Assembly (NCBI GenBank): GCA_037384065.1
Contig: JARROJ010000131.1
Span: forward strand, 1 to 5,075
DNA from: JABDPF01 sp037384065
GTDB taxonomy: Bacteria; Pseudomonadota; Gammaproteobacteria; Xanthomonadales; SZUA-36
Reading direction: 5' to 3'
DNA length: 5,075 nt
Shown: piece after piece, positions 1-5,075 of the stretch
Numbering within the stretch: the stretch's first letter is position 1
Layout: every line of letters starts with the position of its first letter
Translations under genes and position numbers: made by a program
The notes under the pieces: model-generated
Told to the model about the DNA's origin: nothing
Databases searched by the model: none
What the model saw: only the letters and a program-made list of their open reading frames with translations

Positions 1-585
1 CTGCTGGAGGAGGTCTACAACCTGGAGGACGCGTTGCTGGTCGGCGGGTTCATCAACAGCCTGCTGCGGCGCTCGGACCGCGTCCGCATCGGTTGCCTGG
101 CGCAGATCGTCAACGTCATTGCGCCACTGGTCACGAACGACGAGGGCGTGCTTCGGCAAACGATCTGGCACCCCTACGCCTGGGCGCTGAAGTACGCGAA
201 CGGACGCGTGCTGGACCTGCTCGTCGAATCGGACACCTACCCGATCCGCGCCGATGGCCTGCGCGCGGACTTCGCCCGCGACGACGACGTGCCGTTTCTG
301 GACGTCGCCGTCACGCTGGATACGGACAACGGCAAGGCGGCCGTTTTCGTGCTCAACCGCGATCTCGAAAACGAGCGTGACATCGAACTGGACTGGAAGG
401 GGATCACACCGGAACACGTCGCCGCCTGCCTGACCCTGACCGGCGCCGACCTGAAAGCCGTCAACACCTTCGAGGAACCCCGCCGGGTGGCGCCGCAGGA
501 ACTGGACGCGCCGAAGCCGGGCCGCCGGATGACCCTCAAGCTGCCGCCCGCGTCCTACAGCGTGCTGAGTCTCGAACTCGGCTGA
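1..585 (+). CDS. Alpha-L-arabinofuranosidase, GH51 family, C-terminal fragment (5' end outside window)
   Basis: The frame is open from base 1 and ends at TGA 583-585, giving 194 residues. It matches the C-terminal half of GH51 exo-acting alpha-L-arabinofuranosidases, which release terminal arabinofuranose from arabinan, arabinoxylan or arabinogalactan. The fragment opens with the family signature YNLEDALLVGGFINSLLR (residues 6-23), followed by CLAQIVNVIAPL (about 32-43) and RQTIWHPYAW (about 51-60). These belong to the last part of the TIM barrel. The remainder is the C-terminal beta-sandwich, with VFVLNRDLE, LTGADLKAVNTFEEP and a closing PPASYSVLSLEL. GH51 enzymes are usually about 500 aa, so roughly 300 residues, including both catalytic glutamates, lie upstream. 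Codon use matches the neighbours and no lesion is seen. The gene converges on the aldolase gene with only 7 bp between the stops. Family assignment is confident; substrate is not determinable. Confidence 0.9.
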   Translation: MLEEVYNLEDALLVGGFINSLLRRSDRVRIGCLAQIVNVIAPLVTNDEGVLRQTIWHPYAWALKYANGRVLDLLVESDTYPIRADGLRADFARDDDVPFLDVAVTLDTDNGKAAVFVLNRDLENERDIELDWKGITPEHVAACLTLTGADLKAVNTFEEPRRVAPQELDAPKPGRRMTLKLPPASYSVLSLELG

Positions 586-592
586 GCGACGG

Positions 593-1237
593 TCAGGCGC
601 GCGCCGCCCGCGCAATCGTGACGGCCTCGCGCGCAAGCGCGGTCACCGCCTCGAAACGCCCCGCGGCGATCGCGGCGGCCGGCGTCAGCCAACTGCCGCC
701 GCAGGCCAGAACGTTCGGCAGCGCCAGGTAGTCCGCCAGGTTCGCGGCCGAGACGCCGCCCGTGGGCATGAAGCGCACGTCGCGGAATACCGCGCCCAGC
801 GCCGCGATCATGGCCGTGCCCCCGGCCAGGGAGGCCGGAAAGAACTTCAGTGCGCGCAAGCCGAGGTTCCAGGCCTGCTGGGCCTCGCTGGCGGTCGCGA
901 TTCCCGGATACACCGGCACGCCCGCATCGTGCGCCATTCGCACCACCGGTTCGTACAGGCCGGGCAACACCAGGAACTGCGCGCCGCGATCGAGCACGGC
1001 CGCGGCCTGCTTTTCGCCCAGCACCGTGCCCGCGCCGACGATGGCCTCCGGCACCGCCTGTGCGATTTCACCCAGGCATTCGATGGCAACCGGCGTGCGC
1101 AATACGACCTCGACCACGGTCAGGCCGCCGTCCACCAGCGCCCGCGCGGTTCGAATTCCGGTTTCGGCATCCGCCGGCGCCACCAGCGGCACCACCGGCG
1201 CGCGGGCCAGGCGACGCTCGATCGCTGCGCCGCTCAT
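593..1237 (-). CDS. eda: KDPG/KHG aldolase (2-dehydro-3-deoxy-phosphogluconate aldolase)
   Basis: A 214-aa class I aldolase, the full length for the family, predicted to be cytosolic. It cleaves 2-keto-3-deoxy-6-phosphogluconate to pyruvate and glyceraldehyde-3-phosphate, the last step of the Entner-Doudoroff and hexuronate routes. Visible motifs are VVEVVLRTP with catalytic Glu43 and Arg47, VGAGTVL (67-73), PGIATASE (111-118), LKFFPA with Schiff-base Lys131, FMPTGGVS (156-163) and the phosphate-binding GGSWL (180-184). The tail LAREAVTIA matches E. coli Eda closely. The PTGG and GGSWL motifs favour Eda over the galactonate-pathway DgoA aldolase. The ATG at 1237-1235 is chosen because a GGAG Shine-Dalgarno (plus-strand 1245-1248) sits 7 nt upstream and the protein begins where the family does. 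The reading frame stays open far upstream, but that part is the out-of-frame shadow of the esterase gene. The start overlaps the esterase stop (ATGA), so it is probably co-transcribed and translationally coupled. Confidence 0.92.
   Translation of the reverse strand: MSGAAIERRLARAPVVPLVAPADAETGIRTARALVDGGLTVVEVVLRTPVAIECLGEIAQAVPEAIVGAGTVLGEKQAAAVLDRGAQFLVLPGLYEPVVRMAHDAGVPVYPGIATASEAQQAWNLGLRALKFFPASLAGGTAMIAALGAVFRDVRFMPTGGVSAANLADYLALPNVLACGGSWLTPAAAIAAGRFEAVTALAREAVTIARAARA
1234..1237 (-). other. ATGA stop/start overlap, translational coupling of esterase and aldolase genes
   Basis: On the minus strand the bases read ATGA: TGA ends the SGNH esterase and ATG begins the KDPG aldolase. A GGAG ribosome binding site for the aldolase lies inside the esterase's last codons (plus-strand 1245-1248, 7 nt before the ATG). 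This arrangement normally means one mRNA, with re-initiation linking the output of the two genes. Confidence 0.85.
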
Positions 1238-2091
1238 CGTGCGGCTCCATTGGCCGAAGGACCGCCCGAAAACGAGGATCGCGGCCCGGAGCCGGAGTCC
1301 CGCCGCATGGAGTCGATCGGGTCCGCGCCACGGACGTGACGGTCGATATGCGGCTCGAGTTGCCGCGCCCAGATGTCGTAACCGGTCGCGTTGGGATGCA
1401 AGCGGTCGGGCATGATCTCCTCGCTGAGGACGCCGCCGTCCTCCAGGAACGCCGCGTTGAAATCGGCAAACGCCACGCCGGCCTCCGCCGCGACATCTTT
1501 CAGCAAGGCATTGGCCACCCGGTTGTTCATGCGTTCGGGGTCGTCGGGGGTCGCGCCACGCGGAAAGATCGCCAGCAGGAGGACCGGGCTGTCGGGCAGC
1601 CGGCCGCGCAATTCGGCCAGGATGGCGCGCACCCCGGCAGCGATCGCGGCCGGTGGATCCATCCGGTGACCGGTGTTGTTGGTGCCGATCATCAGTACGA
1701 CCAGCTTCGGATCCAGGCCATCCACCTCGCCGTGCCGCAGGCGCCACAGAACGTTCTCGGTGCGGTCGCCCGAGAAGCCCAGGTTCAGGGTCCCGATATC
1801 CGCGAAATGGCGCGCCCAGACGGCGCTGCCCGTGTCCTCCCAGCCGTGCGTGATCGAGTCGCCGATCAGCACCAGTTCGACGCCCGGATCGCGGGCCGCC
1901 AGTTTTTCGGCGTGCCGCGGCATCCACCACTCGATCGCCCAGGGTTCGGTCAGCGGCGCGGGGGTGGTGGCCAGCGCCACGGGGTCGGCAACGGGGGCCG
2001 GCTGCGCGGCGAGCGAACCGGCCACGGCCAGCAGAATGGCGCAGACCAGGCGGATTCCGATAGGTTGGAAGCGTGTATTTTGGATGTTCAT
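1234..2091 (-). CDS. Secreted SGNH/GDSL-family esterase (PAF-acetylhydrolase-like)
   Basis: A 285-aa protein with an N-terminal Sec signal peptide: basic n-region with Arg8 and Arg14, hydrophobic core LVCAILLAVAGSLA (15-28), and likely cleavage near A28/A29 before QPAPV. All SGNH blocks are present: IGDSITHGW with nucleophile Ser79, NLGFSGDRTENVLWRL (103-118, oxyanion Gly), MIGTNN with Asn138, and DRLHPNATGY with Asp229 and His232. Relatives of this type are carbohydrate or lipid O-acyl esterases and are common next to hemicellulase genes, so deacetylation of a polysaccharide or oligosaccharide in the periplasm is a reasonable inference. The ATG at 2091 is preferred over in-frame ATGs at 2124 and 2121: it puts the signal peptide at the N-terminus and has a GGA core 7 nt upstream. 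Residues about 254-285 form a Ser/Gly/Arg-rich tail beyond the usual domain end. The TGA overlaps the aldolase start. Confidence 0.88.
   Translation of the reverse strand: MNIQNTRFQPIGIRLVCAILLAVAGSLAAQPAPVADPVALATTPAPLTEPWAIEWWMPRHAEKLAARDPGVELVLIGDSITHGWEDTGSAVWARHFADIGTLNLGFSGDRTENVLWRLRHGEVDGLDPKLVVLMIGTNNTGHRMDPPAAIAAGVRAILAELRGRLPDSPVLLLAIFPRGATPDDPERMNNRVANALLKDVAAEAGVAFADFNAAFLEDGGVLSEEIMPDRLHPNATGYDIWARQLEPHIDRHVRGADPIDSMRRDSGSGPRSSFSGGPSANGAAR
1245..1248 (-). promoter_or_regulatory. Ribosome binding site of the KDPG aldolase gene
   Basis: GGAG on the minus strand, 7 nt before the ATG at 1237. It decides the aldolase start within a frame that remains open well upstream. Confidence 0.7.
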
Positions 2092-2119
2092 GGAGTCGTC
2101 CGAACGTCGTAAAGGCCAC

Positions 2120-2125
2120 ATCATA
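2120..2125 (-). promoter_or_regulatory. Possible -10 element for the esterase-aldolase pair
   Basis: TATGAT on the minus strand, about 30 nt upstream of the esterase ATG at 2091, would give a leader of about 20 nt. There is no recognisable -35 at the usual spacing, so this is only a weak candidate. If it is real, the upstream ATGs at 2124 and 2121 would not be transcribed, which agrees with the chosen start. Confidence 0.2.
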
Positions 2126-2154
2126 AACCGGGATGGCGCCAGGGAGTTACCGTA

Positions 2155-2183
2155 CTGCAGCAGGATTTGGGGAAGCCTATAAT
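2155..2183 (+). promoter_or_regulatory. Candidate sigma70-type promoter for the GH2 gene
   Basis: A perfect TATAAT at 2178-2183 stands out in an otherwise G+C-rich region. The hexamer 17 bp upstream (CTGCAG, 2155-2160) is a poor -35, so the promoter may depend on an activator. Transcription would begin near 2190, giving a leader of under 30 nt before the ATG at 2217. No convincing operator palindrome is visible in the 2092-2216 gap. No good Shine-Dalgarno precedes the ATG. Confidence 0.4.
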
Positions 2184-2216
2184 CCAGACTTCGTCACCAC
2201 CCGACGCAGCACCGAC

Positions 2217-5054
2217 ATGAAGCCGTTCCCGATTCGAATCGCCCTGGCCACCGTGCTTCTCATGACCGCCACCGCGGCAACCGCCGCAGGGTCCCGAGTG
2301 CTCGGCGAGGGCTGGCGTTTCCACCTGGGCGAAGCGGTCGGTGCGGCGGCCAGGGACTACGATGATTCGTCCTGGCGCACGGTGCGGGTGCCGCACGACT
2401 GGGCGATCGAGGGGCCCTTCGCGGCCGAGGCGGACGGTTCGACCGGAAAACTGCCCTGGAAAAACCAGGGCTGGTACCGGCGCGGCTTCTCGCTGCCCGA
2501 GGGCCGGCCGGGGCAGCGCGTCTACCTCGATTTCGACGGCGTCATGGCGTTTCCGAAAGTCTACGTCAACGGCCAGCTGGCCGGTGAATGGGACTATGGC
2601 TACACCTCGTTCCGCATCGATGCCACGCCCTACGTCGTATGGGGCGGCGAGAACGTGATCGCCGTGCACGTCGACACGAACCGTTGGGGGTCGCGCTGGT
2701 ATCCCGGGGCGGGCATCTACCGCAAGGTCACGCTGCAGGTCGCCGAGGCCATTCACGTGGCGCACTGGGGCCTTCAGGTTCTCGCCAGGCCGGGCGACGA
2801 CGGCGCCGCATCGGCAACCGTCAGGACCGCGGTCGAAAACCACGGCGACCGGGCCGCCGACGTCACGCTGCGCCACGAAATCACCGCCCCGTCGGGCGCG
2901 GCGGTCGCCACCGGCCAGCAGAACCTGCACCTGCGCGCCGGCCGCCGGGCCAGCGGCGAACTGGCGCTGGACATCGCCGACGCCCTGCTCTGGGACATCG
3001 ACCACCCGCACCTCTACACCCTGACCACCATCGTGCTGCTCGACGGCGTCGCGCTGGACCGGCAGCAGACCCGCTTCGGCGTCCGCAGCTTCGAATTCAC
3101 GGCCGACGACGGCTTTCACCTGAACGGCCGCCGGGTGCAGCTGTACGGCGTCAACCTGCACCACGACCTCGGCCCGCTGGGCGGCGCTTTCAACCGCCGG
3201 GCGGCCGAACGTCAGCTCGAGATCATGCAGGAAATGGGCGTCAACGCCCTCCCGCCGGCCCCTGAAGTCCTCGACCTGGCCGACGAGATGGGGCTCGTCG
3301 TCTGGGACGAGGTGTTCGACAAGTACGCCTGGACCGCCGGTCGGCCGAACCTCGAACCGCCGCTCGAAGAATTCAGCCGCCGACACATCGAGGCGACCGT
3401 GAGACGCGACTTCAATCACCCCAGTATCGTCGTCTGGTCGACCGGCAACGAAGTCTGGATGGAGGACGAACTCGAAGGCATCAGCCCGGAGCGTGTCGCA
3501 ATGATGGCCGATTTCGTGCGCGAACTCGACCTGTCGCGCCCGGTCGGCATGGCCGGCCACATCCCGCCGCTGGTCGACGGCCGGAACTTCGCGGCGCTCG
3601 ACCTGATGGGCTGGAATTACGCGCGCCGCTACATGAACTACCGCGCGCAATACCCCGACCGCCCGGTCATTTACAGCGAATCGGCATCCACGTTCAGCAC
3701 CCGCGGCTACTACGACCCGGAACTGCCGGCACGCGACACCGATTATTCCGGCGCATACCAGATCAGTTCCTACGACCTCAACGCCGCCGCGTGGTCGGAC
3801 ATCCCGGACTTCGAATTCCGGCTGATGGAACAGGACGACTACGTCGCCGGCGAGTTCGTATGGACCGGGTTCGACTACCTCGGCGAACCGACGCCGCACG
3901 CCGCGCAGGCGCGCAGTTCCTACTTCGGCATCGTCGACCTGGCGGGTTTTCCGAAAGACCGTTTCTACCTGTACCGCAGTCACTGGCGCCCGGACCAGAC
4001 GACCGTGCACCTCCTGCCGCACTGGAACTGGCCCAACCGGGTCGGCAAAAACGTGCCGGTCTTCGTGTATACGAACGGTGACGCGGCCGAGCTGTTCCTG
4101 AACGGCGCGTCGCTGGGTCTGCGGCGCAAGGGCGAGGTGCCGGAACGGGCGCCCAATCTCGCCGCGGGCGCCGCAGCGACGGCCTCGTCCGGCGAGCCCG
4201 CTGTGGCGATCGACGGCCATCGCGGCAGCGAATGGCGCCATGACGGCGCGGCCGCGGACGCCTGGTGGCGGCTCGACCTCGGCGCGCCCCGGACCGTCGC
4301 ACAGTTCTCGCTCGATCTGCCGACCAAGGACAACAACTACGCTTACGTCATCGAGACGTCCGAGGACGGTACGGCCTGGACCCGGCTGGTCGACCACCCG
4401 ACCCACCGCATCCCGCGCTGGAGCGGGCCGACCCGCATCATCCACGAGGTGCCCCCGACGCCGGCGCGCTACGTGCGCATCGCGTGGAGCGAAGCGGTCA
4501 ACCTGGAACAGAATGCGCGCGTCCCGGTCGGACTCGCGGAATTCGGGGTGTTCGGCGAACCGGTCGAAAACGATTACTACGACGTCACCTACGAGTACCG
4601 TCTGCGCTGGAACGAGGTCGCCTACGAGCCGGGCGAACTGAAGGCCGTCGCGTACATGAACGGCGAGGTCATCGGCGAGGCCGTCGTGGAAACCACCGGC
4701 GCGCCGGCGAAGCTGGAACTCGTCGCCGACCGTGACGTCGTGACTGCGGACGGCGAAGACCTCGCTTTCGTCACCGTCAACGCGCTGGACGCCGCAGGCC
4801 GCCCGCATCCGCTGGCCGATGACCTGGTCTACTTCACGGTGGAGGGCGCGGGGCGCATCGAGGCGGTCGGCAACGGCAATCCGCTTTCCTTCGAACCGTT
4901 CCGGGCCGATCGCCGCCAGTTGTTCTACGGCAAGGCGCTGTTGATCCTGCGTCCGGACCGGGGCGCAGGCGGCCCGATCACGGTGCGGGCCGTTTCGCCG
5001 GAACTGCAGGCGGCCGAACTCGTCATCGAGACGCGCGCGCCGACCACTCGCTGA
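2217..5054 (+). CDS. Secreted GH2-family glycoside hydrolase (beta-galactosidase-like) with inserted F5/8C domain and an active-site deletion
   Basis: 945 aa. The ATG at 2217 is chosen because it begins a clean signal peptide (MKPFPIRIALATVLLMTATA, cleavage near A23/A24); the in-frame ATG at 2133 would add 28 non-signal residues. Domain order: GH2 sugar-binding jelly roll (about 30-175, with VPHDWAIEGPF), Ig-like domain (about 186-291), TIM barrel (about 293-590), DUF4982-like segment (about 596-642), discoidin/F5-8C-like module (about 644-782), the resumed DUF4982 segment YRLRWNEVAYEPGELKAVAY (794-813), and a C-terminal Ig-like domain (about 833-940). Acid/base Glu412 (STGNEVW) and nucleophile Glu488 (IYSESAS) are present, as is EFVWTGFDYLGEPTP (546-560). 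This architecture usually belongs to exo-beta-galactosidases, though other beta-glycosidases share it. The oddity is at residues 343-350, NALPPAPE: relatives read NALRTSHNPPAPE, so five active-site residues are absent. Activity is therefore doubtful. Family assignment is secure; substrate is not. Confidence 0.9.
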   Translation: MKPFPIRIALATVLLMTATAATAAGSRVLGEGWRFHLGEAVGAAARDYDDSSWRTVRVPHDWAIEGPFAAEADGSTGKLPWKNQGWYRRGFSLPEGRPGQRVYLDFDGVMAFPKVYVNGQLAGEWDYGYTSFRIDATPYVVWGGENVIAVHVDTNRWGSRWYPGAGIYRKVTLQVAEAIHVAHWGLQVLARPGDDGAASATVRTAVENHGDRAADVTLRHEITAPSGAAVATGQQNLHLRAGRRASGELALDIADALLWDIDHPHLYTLTTIVLLDGVALDRQQTRFGVRSFEFTADDGFHLNGRRVQLYGVNLHHDLGPLGGAFNRRAAERQLEIMQEMGVNALPPAPEVLDLADEMGLVVWDEVFDKYAWTAGRPNLEPPLEEFSRRHIEATVRRDFNHPSIVVWSTGNEVWMEDELEGISPERVAMMADFVRELDLSRPVGMAGHIPPLVDGRNFAALDLMGWNYARRYMNYRAQYPDRPVIYSESASTFSTRGYYDPELPARDTDYSGAYQISSYDLNAAAWSDIPDFEFRLMEQDDYVAGEFVWTGFDYLGEPTPHAAQARSSYFGIVDLAGFPKDRFYLYRSHWRPDQTTVHLLPHWNWPNRVGKNVPVFVYTNGDAAELFLNGASLGLRRKGEVPERAPNLAAGAAATASSGEPAVAIDGHRGSEWRHDGAAADAWWRLDLGAPRTVAQFSLDLPTKDNNYAYVIETSEDGTAWTRLVDHPTHRIPRWSGPTRIIHEVPPTPARYVRIAWSEAVNLEQNARVPVGLAEFGVFGEPVENDYYDVTYEYRLRWNEVAYEPGELKAVAYMNGEVIGEAVVETTGAPAKLELVADRDVVTADGEDLAFVTVNALDAAGRPHPLADDLVYFTVEGAGRIEAVGNGNPLSFEPFRADRRQLFYGKALLILRPDRGAGGPITVRAVSPELQAAELVIETRAPTTR
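3249..3254 (+). other. Junction of an apparent 15-nt in-frame deletion in the GH2 active site
   Basis: Codons CTC (Leu345) and CCG (Pro346) are adjacent where GH2 relatives have RTSHN between them. The flanks MGVNAL and PPAPEVLDLADEMGL are otherwise canonical, so the loss is exact and keeps the frame. This stretch forms the end of barrel strand 2; its Arg and His correspond to Arg388 and His391 of E. coli LacZ, which line the substrate pocket. The comparison rests on my knowledge of the family, not on an alignment run here. Confidence 0.75.
4146..4562 (+). other. Discoidin / F5-8 type C (CBM32-like) domain inserted in the GH2 protein
   Basis: Residues about 644-782 of the GH2 product form a galactose-binding-like beta-sandwich. 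Typical features are NLAAGAAATASSGEPAVAID near the start, a Trp in GSEWRHDG (670-677), WWRLDLGAPRTVAQFSLDLP (683-702), TSEDGTAWTRLVD (714-726), RYVRIAW (751-757) and a closing LAEFGVFG (773-780). Domains of this kind often bind galactose-type sugars and would hold the enzyme on its polymer. It interrupts a DUF4982-like domain: the sequence before it (VPVFVYTNGDAAELFLNG) and after it (YRLRWNEVAYEPGELKAV) would be nearly continuous in relatives lacking the module. Domain boundaries are approximate. Confidence 0.75.
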
Positions 5055-5075
5055 TCACGTAACCGCGCCGCTCCA

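Noticed and set aside
596..605. GGCGCGCGCC palindrome as an intrinsic terminator
   Set aside because: There is no loop and no following T-run on either strand, and it lies within the aldolase coding sequence.
850..2112. A 420-codon plus-strand frame across the aldolase and esterase genes
   Set aside because: Arg/Pro-rich low-complexity translation with no domain; it is the antisense shadow of two well-identified minus-strand genes.
1238..2119. The open extension upstream of the aldolase start in the same frame, which would give a 508-aa protein
   Set aside because: The extension overlaps the SGNH esterase gene in a different frame and its translation is Arg/Gly/Ala-rich noise. The aldolase has its own RBS and ATG at 1237 and the normal family length from there.
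2092..2124. Upstream ATGs at 2124 and 2121 as the esterase start
   Set aside because: They add 11 charged residues ahead of the signal peptide, have no ribosome binding site, and would overlap a possible -10 element. ATG 2091 has a GGA core at good spacing.
2121..4808. An 895-codon open frame on the minus strand, antisense to the GH2 gene
   Set aside because: Its translation is rich in Arg, Val, Gly, Asp and His without any recognisable motif. It mirrors the codon periodicity of the high-G+C sense gene, where stops are rare in antisense frames. The sense strand encodes an unmistakable GH2 protein.
1..5075. CRISPR arrays, tRNA or rRNA genes, insertion sequences, phage or defence genes
   Set aside because: No regularly spaced repeats, cloverleaf-like segments, transposase motifs or terminal inverted repeats were seen. 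Nearly the whole window is accounted for by four metabolic genes.

Overview
This is a high-G+C window (about two-thirds G+C by eye, with a strong preference for G/C at third codon positions). It is densely coding and looks like part of a bacterial plant- or algal-polysaccharide utilisation locus. The proteins have a proteobacterial character: the KDPG aldolase resembles the E. coli Eda type, and Sec signal peptides are present. The species cannot be named from the sequence; a gamma- or alphaproteobacterial polysaccharide degrader is my inference.

Layout, left to right. (1) Bases 1-585, plus strand: the last 194 residues of a GH51-type alpha-L-arabinofuranosidase whose start lies outside the window. 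(2) Bases 593-1237, minus strand: a complete KDPG/KHG aldolase (eda type). (3) Bases 1234-2091, minus strand: a secreted SGNH/GDSL esterase. Its stop overlaps the aldolase start in an ATGA, so the two form a translationally coupled pair. (4) Bases 2092-2216: a 125-bp divergent intergenic region with a perfect TATAAT facing right. (5) Bases 2217-5054, plus strand: a large secreted glycoside hydrolase family 2 protein (beta-galactosidase-like, 945 aa) with a discoidin/F5-8C-like domain inserted in its C-terminal part. The last 21 bases hold nothing recognisable.

Together the genes suggest this scheme: secreted or periplasmic enzymes remove ester groups (SGNH) and beta-linked galactose-type residues (GH2) from a branched hemicellulose, pectin or arabinogalactan; GH51 releases arabinose; and the aldolase splits KDPG from Entner-Doudoroff or uronate catabolism into pyruvate and glyceraldehyde-3-phosphate. 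The substrate is inferred from gene content only.

The most striking observation is in the GH2 gene. At the second-strand region of the TIM barrel, where the family almost always reads NA(L/I)RTSHNPPAPE, this protein reads NALPPAPE. Exactly five residues (RTSHN, 15 nt) are missing, in frame, at the 3251/3252 junction. This removes the Arg and His that line the GH2 active site, while both catalytic glutamates (E412, E488) and the rest of the protein look intact. The gene could be a pseudoenzyme, a recent lesion or a sequence artefact.
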